Positions 1 to 11,300 of a stretch of DNA of 64,000 nucleotides are shown here, one piece after another. Origin of the DNA: Lutraria lutraria (taxonomy: Eukaryota; Mollusca; Bivalvia; Venerida; Mactridae). The translations under genes were made by a program, and so were the position numbers. How positions within the stretch are numbered: the first letter of the stretch is position 1; the number at the start of each line of letters is the position of its first letter. The stretch spans positions 14,797,637-14,861,636 of the forward strand of contig OZ026851.1 of NCBI GenBank assembly GCA_964023205.1, in the 5' to 3' direction. The notes beneath the pieces were generated by a model. The model was not told the DNA's origin. It searched no databases and was given only the letters and a program-made list of their open reading frames with translations.

Positions 1-179
1 GTACAGATTCAATATTGTTTTGGGAGTACGCAAGAAAAAAACAAACAAAAAAACAATGTTTCAGTTGGCTCATTTGAGTATGGTAATGTAATTCAAGCAG
101 ACACAGATAGGGCAATGGTAATGAACAATCATTTCTATTCTGTTTTTAAGTAGAAAATCAAAATGATGTTCCAGTTTCT

Positions 180-960
180 GAGGGTAGACACTACCAATTG
201 GAAGACATCACAATATTCGATAATGCTGAAAAAAATACATTGGATCCTACGAAAGCAGTGGGACCAGACGGAATTCTCCTTAGAGTATTGGAAGAATGTA
301 CTGATCCGATGTCAGTTCTATTGAAGAACATTGAGAAACTACCATCAGAATGGAAGGAGGCAAATGACTGACAGCTCTAGTTAAGAGTGGAAAAGAAGTT
401 AACCAGAAAAGTACAGGCCTATACAAGTGCTACTTCTATTTGTTGTAGGATCCTAGAAAGAATAATTAGAAATGCAATAGTTAATCACTTAGAGACAAAT
501 AATCTAATTTCAATTAACCAACACGGTCTCATATTCTTGTATAACCCAACTTCTTGAATGCTGGACTTGACAAATGCCTTAGATAAAAGTGAGGAAGTAA
601 ACATTTACACTTTAGGAAGAATGAGTTAACTGATATGTTTTGTATGAGGAACAATGAAAAAGAAACTGTTGAAATCATAAACGTACAAAGTGGAAATGAT
701 CTAGGAGTTGTTTTTGATGTTGATCTTAAATTTTCTGCATATATATTATAAATGAAAAGGTCAATAAGACAAATAGAAATTTGGGTCTCATTTTCAAAAC
801 TTTCACATTTATGGATATAACTACATGTATATTCTTATCTCTTGATAAGGTCCTAATTAGGCCTCATTTGGAATATGCATCTGTTATATGGAATCCTCGT
901 TTAAAATAGGATCCAATTAAATCACTGATAGCTCCTAAACATATCACTTCACCTTGTATG
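180..960 (+). pseudogene. Decayed non-LTR retrotransposon reverse transcriptase
   Basis: Three separated stretches in different frames match the order of a Jockey/CR1-type LINE reverse transcriptase. About 190-370 reads LDPTKAVGPDGI followed by a WKEA segment, the usual finger region. About 440-540 reads SICCRILERII and NQHG. About 695-900 reads GNDLGVVFDVDLKFS and then RPHLEYASVIWNP, the region after the catalytic core. Stops and frameshifts separate the stretches. The part that should carry the YxDD catalytic motif is missing: the text jumps near 590-640 from the region after NQHG to the post-core region. What is seen is the motif order; the clade is inferred. It cannot make an active enzyme. 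Confidence 0.7.
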
Positions 961-2335
961 CGTTTAGGTACGATGGAAAACACACCACCCGATAATTGCA
1001 TGTAGGAACGAATCCTTTATCACCCGCCAAGCAACTGAAAATACAGAACGAAGATGCTGGAACACAGGTCACATGGGTATAAAAGGTATTGAAAAAGTTG
1101 ATGCAATTGCTAAATCAACCCTAGTATTACCAATTACAGATGTCAAAATTCATACACTAATTTGGACATTCCCCTTTATACTATATCCGATTTCCATGGC
1201 AGTACCAGTGGGATGCCGACATTTGCATTACTACACTAGGCCAAACTATAACTGTACAGTTGTATAAATTCCAATATCTCGGGAATTATTAAAGCAAGAT
1301 CCTTCAAATGTTCAGGAATGATAGAAGAAAGATGTACAAACAATATGAATTTTAAATCACAGTTTTTCTTCATTTTATCACATTGAATACTTGTTAGTGC
1401 AATACACAGTGAGTATCGGAAACGACCCCATTAGCCCGTATTACAGCTAGACATCTTGCCCTCATTGACACAACATAATTGTTGAAGTGGTGTTGTCGAA
1501 TGTTATTTCTATGACCACCCATTCTTTTAGCAACCTAAAGTGTTAAATTTCTATTAATTATCGGTAAACTTACGAATTCATTTCACTACAGTAGCCTACA
1601 AATAAGGTGAAAACACAGAGTAGCAAGAGTGATATTGTCAGAGGTATGGCAAGAAAAATACTCTCAAGATATATTTAAACAATATTGATTTGAATAAATA
1701 TTAATTAATCTATTATTAACGGAATAAAGGCCATTTTAGTATAATACAGACAAATCTGTTGTCGGAAATCTGCTTGAAAGATAGACGGATAAATGAGAAT
1801 ATGTCGGAAAAACTATTTGCCAAAAAAATATTTTTACTATTTTACATTATAAAACGATTATTTATACAAATAATGTATAAAAATCAATACTTTCAGATTA
1901 ACCGTTTGCATGAAATAATGAAAAATGTAGACCTCTTGTTTTGACACATCCGCCTGAATGAGTTTTGTTTTTCAGGTCAAAACATGACTGAACTACATAT
2001 TTATTATCTTTATTTTTTTTTCAATTTTCCCCTGCACGTTTTCAACGTGCACTTTTATTGTTTTTACATCACCCGCAAGGAAATATTGCGCTTTTAATAA
2101 AGTCGATATTGGATTTTATAGATATCATGTACAAGCATAATTATATTTCTAAGTTTTTGTGTACATTCATTTTCAAATAAAGAAATTATTTCACTTTTTC
2201 AACTGCACAGCTATAAGTTTGGCCAAGTGTAGTAAGTTTCACTCTGTCGAACTTACAATCGGCGAATGACACTCCGCTTACGGGTCCATTCGTCGGGCAA
2301 AATTGATACTATTATAATCTTGATGAAAAATTTGT
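961..2335. other. Unassigned AT-rich stretch
   Basis: No coding exon, RNA gene or named repeat is supported here. Open frames of 61-64 codons at 1073-1267 and 1759-1944 have no recognisable motif and no splice context, and are what AT-rich DNA gives by chance. The left end may be the remaining 3' tail of the retrotransposon fragment just before it. Confidence 0.5.
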
Positions 2336-2339
2336 CATT

Positions 2340-2445
2340 CATGTTTAACCAATTCTTGAATCAGAGATGATATACCAGAATGTGTTCTGTGCGAAGCATC
2401 ACATTCTATCAAACATATTCTTATTGACTGCATCGACTTTTAGTG
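2340..2445 (+). pseudogene. LINE reverse transcriptase C-terminal zinc-knuckle fragment
   Basis: One frame reads ECVLCEASHSIKHILIDC. The spacing Cys-x2-Cys-x6-His-x4-Cys is that of the zinc-binding tail that follows the RT/RNase H-like part in many animal LINE ORF2 proteins. The fragment is short and ends in a stop. The SINE copy at 2465-2725 follows it directly, and another LINE C-terminal fragment lies at about 2925-3090. Confidence 0.45.
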
Positions 2446-2464
2446 AATTACATATTACAACCAA

Positions 2465-2725
2465 TTATACTTTGTTCCTAAAGCGCGTTGGTCTACTGAT
2501 CAAGAGGTTGTGAGTTCGAACCCTGGGCGAGGCTCACACTGTCCGTGACAAATTGGACATTACATCCTATGTTAAATTGTCCTCCACCTCTGAACTATGT
2601 AGGGTAGCTTGGTAGTAGTTAGCGGATAACATTTGGTTAGTACTGGTAAAGGCTAAATGAAATACAGGGAAGCTTGTTAGGATAACTGCCCGCCACGATA
2701 TACATGTAACTGATAAATATTTAAT
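2465..2725 (+). repeat. tRNA-derived SINE, 5'-incomplete copy
   Basis: The segment holds a recognisable pol III box B (GAGTTCGAACCCTGGG near 2510) and a body beginning GCTCACACTGTCCGTGAC that matches, with scattered differences over about 240 bases, the copy at 15108-15410. The box A region is damaged or missing here. It is a retroposed repeat and not a working tRNA gene. The 3' body (GGTAGCTTGG ... GGATAACTGCC) is shared by both copies. Confidence 0.6.
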
Positions 2726-2924
2726 GTTTAGAATCTATACATATACGGATCAGCCATTCTGTCAACTAGTGTTAGTGGATAATATCATTATTATCTGATC
2801 ATAATTAATTTGGAAACATTTAAAGACAAGTTATGATATTTGAGCTTGGAGTCCGATATAACATCGTATAACCTCGAGGCCATGTGCTGAGTCGCAATTT
2901 TTCACTACATGTAATATATTGGAT
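2726..2924. other. Unassigned spacer
   Basis: AT-rich sequence between the SINE and the next LINE fragment. Nothing is recognised in it. Confidence 0.4.
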
Positions 2925-3090
2925 TATTTTTAACTTATGCTTGTCCAATATGGGGTTTTACTTGGTTTACTAAGATATAGAAAGATTGCATCCTACATTT
3001 TGTGAATTAAATGCATCAATTTATGGTGAATTAAGAAGGTATCCTCTTCATGTAAATATATTTATTTCTGATTGCACAGATAATATTATA
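2925..3090 (+). pseudogene. LINE C-terminal coding fragment
   Basis: One frame reads LTYACPIWGF, and about 50 bases later, in a frame shifted by small changes, NASIYGELRRYPLHVNIFI. I associate this pair (Y-x-C-x-IWGF then x-VYGELGRxPL) with the C-terminal part of ORF2 in a widespread mollusc LINE. It probably belongs with the zinc-knuckle fragment at 2340-2445, the SINE having inserted between them. It is decayed, with stops on both sides. Confidence 0.45.
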
Positions 3091-3210
3091 TTGAATCATA
3101 TTTACTGACATTTTTTACATTTATGTTTAAAGGTAATAAATATAAAAACTTGACCTCTAGGATAGATAGAAATAATTTGATAAGATACATGTACAATATA
3201 TATATATATA

Positions 3211-3383
3211 CAGTGCAACCTCTCCAAAGAAACGCCCTTTGAGGGTATCAGAATTATGTTGTTGTTGAGAGGTTGTTGCTCTAGAGGCTAAATTAAAAGA
3301 GAAATCATGCAGTGGAAAAAATCACGGTTTTGTTGCAGGGAGGTTGTTGTTCAAGAGAGGGCCACTCTGGAGAGGGTGTGCTG
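3211..3383. mobile_element. MITE with TA target duplication (pogo/Tc1-mariner-like ends)
   Basis: The left end CAGTGCAACCTCTCC and the reverse complement of the right end, CAGCACACCCTCTCC, form terminal inverted repeats, with TA on each side (3209-3210 and 3384-3385). The inside has no coding potential and repeats GAGAGGTTGTTG-type sequence. The right part is conserved at about 59440-59530 in duplicate copy C, so it was in place before that duplication. CAG-starting ends with a TA duplication fit the Tc1/mariner/pogo group; this is inference. Confidence 0.55.
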
Positions 3384-4054
3384 TATATGTATTTGTAAAT
3401 TATTAGATTAGATACACACATAATATATGTTTAATTCAATAACCTTACCTTCTTATTTACTCACTTTATATCTAACATCAAGGCTGGATTCATTAGCCCT
3501 GTGGCGTTACTTTTGTACATGTACTAAGTTGTCAATTTGAAAACAGGAAACAAAAAATAAAACACTCCTCTCTCTAAACGCTCATTCAACAAAACAAAAT
3601 CGATCACGCCGTGTGCAAAAACAGTTCATCAGAATCAAAATATCACCATGAATGTAAGCTTTTTTCAAAACTTTTATTATAATTTGTTATCATTGCTTTA
3701 TCTTTTATTTTTAGCATTATTTTTAAATAACACAAATTTATATGCTATTAACATATTATATTGATATCATTATTCTAGATCTGTAGATAATTTTCGAACA
3801 CTAACCAAACAAAATAAAATTTTAAAATACATCTTGTGTATTGTATATTTTATTGCCAAGTCTAATAATATATTCAATAACCTTAATTATATTTGTTATA
3901 AAAAACATAATTTTTACAGCATTTATATCTATTTCTGATATTTGTGATATGTTATAAAATACAATGTATTTATTGTACGTTTTAAACAACATTTATTCGA
4001 TGGTGTGTGTCGTTGCTTTGTATTTATGTATGCACCTAATATTTTTTTTTATTT

Positions 4055-4420
4055 ATAATCCCCCACCAAAGCCGGAGTGATATTGTGTTGGCGTTGTCCG
4101 TCCAGCTGTTAGTCCGTCAGTTAATTCCGTCCGTCCGTGACACTTTTTGAAATTTGTATAACTTTAAAACTTTTGATGGCTAGAAATATAGGTAGAGTGT
4201 GAGGAGTGGAAATGTGCTTATCAAGAACTATAACTCTAACATGCATTTTGACAGAATTATCCCCTTTTTGAATTAGAAAAATGGTCACTTTTACCGTTAC
4301 TTAAATAACTTGAAAGGTATTTTGCTATAATATGGCTTGCAGTTGATTTACTGGAAAGTACCATTCATTTATGCTTCATTCATGCTTTAACTACATGGCG
4401 GGGGATATCAATTCGATTTA
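4055..4420. repeat. CCGCCAAAGCCGG-type interspersed repeat, copy in A
   Basis: The block opens with CCACCAAAGCCGGAGTGATA and continues GGCGTTGTCCGTCC, then runs through degenerate units containing ACTTTTTGAAATTTG and CATGAAACTTGATATATTGG-like text. Related blocks are at about 55515-56000 and 60245-60830, in the same relative place within copies B and C, so it predates the duplication. No coding potential. Confidence 0.6.
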
Positions 4421-4674
4421 ACTTCATTTCTTTCCGGACGTACGTGCGAGGCTGGACCCTAATAGTTATTCAACTCCAATATAGCTTTGCTGTGAGGCTA
4501 TGTTTTGTTTTCAATTTATATATGGATCAGAGTTGGGTGGGTTTTGGGTTCCGGGATTTGGGAGAAGTTGCATTTTTGGGAAGGTGGGATGTTTTTTCAT
4601 GATATGCTTTTTCTAGCATCCCTTTATGATTAATTTACATATGTTTAATGTTATCTTTGTTGATCTTCTTTTTA

Positions 4675-5823
4675 GCTCACGTGTCACAAAGTGACAAAGT
4701 GAGCTATTAGGATCACTCTCCGTCCGGCGTCGTGCGTCGTCAAACTTTTTGTTGTGACCACACTAGGGGCCACATTTTTGGCTCAATTTTAGCAAAACTG
4801 GGTCAGAACGTTAAAATTAACAAAATCTCTGACGAGTTCGATATTGGGCCATTTGGGGTCAAAAACTAGGTCACCAGGGCCAAATAAGGGAAAACCTTGT
4901 GAATACTTTAGAAATCACTGTTTTGACTTTATCTTCATGAAACTTTGTCAGAATGTTTATTTTAATAATATGTAGGTCAAGTTTGATAATGGGTCATTTC
5001 TGTAGTAAAATTAGGTCACTAGGGCAAATTGCTGGAAAACCTTGTGAACACTCTAGAAGTCACTGTTTTGATTAGATGATCATGAAACCTTGTCAGAATG
5101 TTTGTCTTCATAATACCTTGGACGAGTTCGAACATGGGTCATCTTGGGTCAAAAACTAGGTCGCTAGGTCAAATCTTATGAAAAACCATGTTAACACTGT
5201 AGATTTCACAGTTATTATTGGATCTTCACCAAACTTTGTCAAATCGTTTGTTTTAATGATATAACGGTCAAGTATAAATATGGGTCATCTGGGTTTAATA
5301 ACTAGGTCACCAGGTCAAATCTTAGGAAAACTTTGTTAACACTGTAGATGTCACAGTTTTAATTGGATCTTCACCAAACCCTGTCAAAATGTTTGCCTCA
5401 ATGATATGTGGGTCAAGGATGAATATGGGTAAGCCGGGTTAAAAAACTGGGTCACAAGGTCAAATCTTAGGTAAAAATCTTGTAAAAGCTCTAAATGTCA
5501 TGGTTTTGATTGGATCTTGGCCAAACCTTGTCAGATTGTTTGTCTTAATGATATTAAGGACAAGTTCAAATATGTGTCACCTAGGGTCAAAAACCAGGTC
5601 ACAAGGTCAAATCTTAGGAAAACCTTATTAACACTGTAGATGTCAAATTTTGATCGTATCTTCACCAAACCTAGTCAGACTGTTTGTCTTAATGATATGT
5701 AAGACAAATTCGAACATAGGTCGTCTGGGGTCAAAAACTAGGTCACCGGTTCAAAATAATGTTTTAATGAGTGAACAGTGATTGTCATGTGAGCGATATA
5801 GGGCCATCTTGGCCCTCTTGTTT
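4675..5823. mobile_element. AGCTCAC-family element, copy 1, absent from paralogous site
   Basis: The element begins TAGCTCACGTG and ends GGGCCATCTTGGCCCTCTTG. The 5' end can fold (TAGCTCAC ... GTGAGCTA), as can the 3' end (GGGCCA ... TGGCCC). The interior is a set of degenerate units of roughly 90-170 bases sharing ACTAGGTCACCAGGGC and AAACTTTGTCAGAATGTTT. Copy C has the uninterrupted flank at about 61236-61256 (TTCTTCTTTTTTAAATG), so both ends of the insertion can be placed to within a few T residues. The same family is at 18194-20594 and, more diverged, at 28109-28914. No protein is encoded. See the findings for why a Helentron-like origin is considered. Confidence 0.75.
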
Positions 5824-8251
5824 TAAATAATGATCACACTCGATTATAACCATATATGGAAGAAAAAAATATCGGTCTGAATATAAACGCTATGATCAAA
5901 TTAAAGTATATATTGGGAATATATGTCTAAATAATAGGAATATCAAACCAGGAATAAATTTGTTAATTATGTTTTATTGATCTAACATTTCATAAGAACA
6001 ACTTACGTAGGGTGTCACCGAGGGTCAAAACATGTCACACAGTGGCTGGTTTGGTAGATATCGCAAACGAAGCTCCATCTCATCCCATATTCATAGGAGA
6101 GAGAATGTTTACTTATATTTCTTGGCATGACGTATTAATTATTTAGATAAAATTCCCCATTCTATTGAATGATTCAGAGGAAATCCTTCCATACATTGGG
6201 TGATATCTGTCAGCGTAGAAAAATTAAAGCCACGTCAACTTATGGCTAGTCTGCTATTGTTTAATGTGCACTTCGTTTGTTTGGAAAATTTGTAAAGTAA
6301 AAACGTACGAGACTGTATTCTTATGCGGTCGAAATTAAGTTATATACTGTTCTTGACAAACACTTTACATTAAGTGGAATAAATATGACAAAATGCATAA
6401 TTTATTTAACTGACGTAACATTAATTGGACTGCTAGGGCTTTCCGTCATGGGACAATTAGCTGTAATCCCCTAATCAATGATGACGGAAACAAAATTCGC
6501 GCCTCGCTTCCGATCCTGGTAGTAGCAACTTATAAATGGATTTCGCGTCATAACGCCGTGAAATAGAATGGAATTTCCCCATAGCTATATTAGAAAGTAT
6601 TCACAAACTTAGAACGTAATCTTTCAATTTAATTTAAACAAACAAAATGGTTGTTCTGAAATGAAAATTTGATGTAAATAAGCAATTGATCAACTTTCTT
6701 TCGACCGTCATTGGTAAAACACTATTCTGTCTATACTACGCAGCATGTTGTCATGATATTCCTAAATTGCCGCTTTTTAGCTTTGCGTTTGCCGAAGCTT
6801 AATTTTGGAAAATCTCACTATTTACGTGCTAAAAATAGCAGAATTGCAGAGTATCACACAGCTGTAAAATTCTGACAAAAAAAGACCAGCCCGGTCAGTT
6901 TACTTCAATTTTTCATACAAATGCATTTTCTGATGAACGAGTCTTCATTTAGATAATACCAAACTAAATGACAAGAAATTGTTTAAAAGACTATAAGCGT
7001 TCGCATTACATTAACCGTTGGAAAACCAAAATTAGAACTGTGATTAAACGCTCATTTAGGTAATTGTAACGAAATCAACTAAAGAATTAGTTAAATAAAT
7101 CATTTGTAATACAATTACAGTGCAAAACTGTCTATCTATCAAGTTATATGAATTTTAGTTTAACGTATCGGCAATGGTTATAATCGCTAAAATAACGTAA
7201 ACTGATATTTTTCGTTATTTACAAAGATTAAATATCATACTTCAATACCAAGCAACAAAAATTTTTATCAGAACGCTCAAAAATGGTGTTTTATTGTGAT
7301 AAATACTGCACCCCTTTATCGACTTTTCCGTATCAGCGTTAAAAATCAATAATGTAATGCGCATTGTATTGGTATGATATGATACTATTAATTCATAAAT
7401 GACAAAAAAATGTTATAAAATCTCTTACTAGACATCAAACATGGGCGTGGTTTCAATTATTGAACCGTAAACAATTAGCGATTTTGATTGGTTTCCAAAA
7501 TTGAAAGGGGTGCGTCAAATTTGTTAATTTCATGAGACAATAATGATCGGACACTTTATTTGTTAATTGCTCCGCTTAAAAAAACACAGTAGGTGTCATT
7601 TTCGAATTAACATTGTCGTGTTATTTGATGACAGATTTCAAAGCGGTTTTCGGTATTTTGTAGCGGAAATGTTAATCTAGAGAACGTGGCAATGTTTTTA
7701 GCTTTTTTCCGTGTTTAAGTAAGTTTCAATGGCGCGAAAACGAAGTCGGTGACCATATGTTTTTATTTTTTTAATGTCTTTCAAATTATTTTAAGAATCT
7801 CTACTGAGTTTTAAAAAATAATCATCGGGCCGTTTTTTCACTGTTGACGCGACTGAGAGAAAAATGTCTCATTTTTGGCATTGTTTATTGCCACCCCTAC
7901 ATATATATATAGTTCGCTCGACGTCATTCAGTCTGCGTTAGCCAATACCTTAAAGGTTGTTCATGCAAAATTTCTTTATTGTACGTTGACGTCTAAAAAA
8001 ATTACCATTTTCCTGGAGGAAACCCGCAATCCAACTTAAACAAAATGATAATATAGAAAACAAAATATTGATATTTGAGTTTTATAACCATTGAAAGCTT
8101 TCCCAAAAACGCAAAACAATTTCTCGGTCGGGGGATTGGAATAGGGTGGACACATAACAGCTGGGACCATTATACATATGTTTCTTACAGATAACGCCAA
8201 ACAAACACTATTTTGAAGAAAAGCCTGACGTGATTTCTTTTTACATTTCAG
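5824..8251. other. Upstream/intronic DNA of copy A, partly conserved in B and C
   Basis: No exon is supported. About 5830-6560 is conserved in copy C (61240-61885 and 62125-62270). About 6590-6840 is conserved in both B (56035-56235) and C (62275-62530). About 7150-8035 is found only here and as a relic at 26103-26745. The end of this block (about 7962-8030, from TTAAAGGTTG to GGAGGAAACCCGCAATCC) looks like a shortened relative of the MITE at 52610-52997. Confidence 0.6.
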
Positions 8252-8339
8252 AGATTTGTGTTTTGTGTTTTAATGATTGCGCCACAGATACTCGCTGATT
8301 CATTAAAAACAGAAAACAGCAGAATTCTATTCACACCAT
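8252..8339 (+). CDS. Candidate first exon (possible start/signal-like stretch), copy A
   Basis: A strong acceptor (pyrimidine-rich tract ending TTTACATTTCAG) and a GTATGT donor bound 88 bases, and both are kept in copies B (56455-56541) and C (63713-63800). Read in the phase that joins the next LDLa exon, it is open for 29 codons and contains ATG-ATT-GCG-CCA, giving MIAPQILADSLKTENSRI. In copy C an earlier ATG gives MFCVLMIAPQILADS, weakly like a signal peptide. Copy B is one base shorter upstream of the shared ATG. The alternative is a non-coding 5' exon. Confidence 0.35.
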
Positions 8340-11300
8340 GTATGTATGAATGTTGCATCATTTTGTATATATACTGATTATTCTTCTATGAATACATTAA
8401 TTCCAAACGTTTATATATATATATTTTTCTTCATTACTTAATGAATAACATAACATGCGCGATAGTATCACGATATGAAGTATACAATAAGACAGAGGAA
8501 TGATTGATTTAATAGATAAGCTGAGATTTAGCAAAAACGTTTTTTGTGAAACTGGGGCCAGATGATCAGTGGTGTTTATAATCAGTTGGTTGTAACTTTG
8601 AACTGTATGTTAAATAAAGATTCAGTCACTGTGTATAATTGTTTGCGATCTTTACATCAGGTTTCATTCAATGCCACAACAAATTCATGTGCAGAAGAAT
8701 TGGCTTTTTTTCGAAAACGAGGTGCATTTCACCTGACCGAGTATGTGATGGATTTATGGATTGTGTAGACGGTTCGGATGAGACAGATTGTAGAAAAGGT
8801 TTGAAACAAATATTGCACTGTTTACGTTTTAGTATTATTGGCTCCCGTCCCCAAGTTTTATTCTTGCAATTTTAACGATTTGTATCATCAAAATAAATAT
8901 CGCCAATGACGTGAAAAATCAAGAACCCGACGATTTTCCATTAGAAATATATAGATACAGTAATAATTATATTGAGTTGTCAATTAGAGGTCGTAGATTT
9001 GCGCTTTCAGCGTAGCACATGTTTCTTCTGAGAAAGAAGAATCAGTCTGTACGAGTTTTTTCATGATGATAGGGCTGAAAATGTAATAGAGGGAATTTTT
9101 GTTTCCTTGGCAGAATTTAAATGTGAAAGGGAGCAGTACAAATGTGAAGGAGAAGACACATGTATAGACCTTGAACAAATCTGTGACGGGGAAAAGGATT
9201 GTGGTCAGGGTGAGGATGAAGCTAAATGTCGTAAGTGTCTCATTCTAACCAAGTCCTGTTAACAATTTGAAGATTGATTTAATCTGTATAAGATCGAGAT
9301 GCGCTGTTATTCCAAAATATGATTCATTCAACAAAAAATTCTGGACACTTCGACATGGCATAAACGGATGCTCCCCACGTTTGCCTTAGGCTATTTACTT
9401 TAATCGGAGACCCTATAGTCACGGACAAAAATTTGTATCGGAAAACAGTCGAATAAGATCTTCTGGAACACTTTATTCTTGTAACGTGTATCAATTTGCT
9501 CCATTATATTAGAGACAGGTTTTGTTAAAACTCAAGTGAATAACGATCAAATGATTATGAAAGAAACATATGTTTACAGTTTAGTAAAATACTAGTACAG
9601 TAGAAACTCCCTAATCCGAACTCCCTTCGGACTGACCAAAAAGTTCGGATTAGAGAGGATTTCGGATTAGAGAGGTTTTGTCCATTTAGAGTTTGTAGGG
9701 AAGATTTACTTCATCTGTTGTATGCCATTGTTGGTATGTTAGTACAACTGTAGTTCCTGTTCTTTTATTGTCGGCAGTTGTGCATTGTTCTTGTTTTATG
9801 CAGAACATATAATACAATTTTATTGTTCATTAGATGTATTTTATTACAATTACATGTATATTATAATAAGGCTATAATTAATAAATGTTTGTATGGGGAA
9901 AACTCATCCCTCAAGAGACTGGTAAACATTGACTGTAAAAATACACTGTGTACACAAATGAGCACATATGAACGAGCGTCTGAAGCTTAAACCAAATTGA
10001 AACACAAGATTTGATCAAATTTCGACCTTTTAATCGAAAATTTAAGACACCATATACAACGACTGTCGATATTAAAGTGAAAAGATGCACAATAAAAAAT
10101 CTAGAACTGCATTTAATGATTAATCAAGCAATAACTACTCAAAAATTGAATATTTTTATTGGTGAACTTGGTACAGACAAGAAGTTTGTGACGAAAACAT
10201 CGCACATGATAATTCAATTTTAATTTGCCATCATGTTGTTCACACTTCCGATTGCCTGGGGTCATCAGTTTGCAAAACTTGATTTTACCGCATGTTTTCA
10301 CATTTCACAAACATGTTTCCTGACAGGTGGTGTCCGGTCAATAACTTAAGTTCTGATGGACCAATCTTGACCAAACTTGGTATGTTGGATCCTTGAATGA
10401 AAACCTAGCCTGGGATTGTGGGGTCTGTGGGATCAAGGTCAAGGTCATTGTTACTAAAAATAGAAAATCAGTGTCCGGTCAATAACTTAAGTTTGGAATG
10501 ACCAATGTTGACTTAACTTGGTATTTAGCATCCTTGAATGAAAACCTAGCCTGGGATTGTATTTGGGGTCTGTGGGATCAAGGTCAATGTCACTGTTACT
10601 AAAAATAGAAAATCAGTGTCCAGTCAATAACTTAAGTTTGGAATGACCAATGCTGACTAAACTTGGCATTCAGCATCCTTGAATGAAAACCTAGCCTGGG
10701 CCTGTATTTGGGGTCCGTGGGATGAAGGTCACTGTACTAAAAATAACTTAATCAAGGATTAAGATATTGCGATGAAATTTTGTGTGTAGGTAGCTTAATG
10801 CAGTCTATGCTTTTGAATTGCATTTAGGTTCAGTAAGGTCAAGGTCACTGTTACTAAAAATAGAAAATCAGTTTCTGGTCAATAATTTAAGTAAGGATTG
10901 AGATATTGCCATGCAATTTTGTGTGTTGGCAGCTTACATCCAGTCTATGCTTTTGTATTGAATTAAGGACCAGTTTGGTCATGGTCACTGCTTCTAAAAA
11001 TAGAAAATCAGTTTCCGGTGAAACACTTAATTAAGGATTTAGACATTGCGATGAAATTTTGTGTGGAGGTAGCTTACATAGAAACCAAGCTTAGGATTGC
11101 ATTCTATGCCAGTAGGTTAAAGGTCTATGTTAACTTATTAGTAGCACTGGAAACTGAACCACTGATGAGCCTTAGAGTACTGTGGTATTAAAGCCTTGGA
11201 AAACCTGGTTTCGTGGCACTGCCGCGTTTTTTGTTATTATTTTAATTCATTGCCATCAACAAATGCACACTCTCAAACAAATTTAATGGATGCGTCAATT

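Larger units (their letters stand above)
3288..11300. repeat. Segmental duplication copy A (5' part of LDLa gene)
   Basis: This block matches, in the same orientation and order, copy B (about 55370-58830) and copy C (about 59435 to the window end). Anchors are the stretches at about 3290/59440, 3935/55385/60120, 6590/56035/62270, 8040/56240/62890, 8170/56360/63625, 8660/57094 and 11225/58755. Differences are large insertions or losses: the element at 4675-5823 is only in A, the block at about 7150-8035 is only in A (with a relic at 26103), and B lacks everything equivalent to about 4400-6580. The copies carry the first exons of the LDLa gene and probable upstream sequence. Confidence 0.8.
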
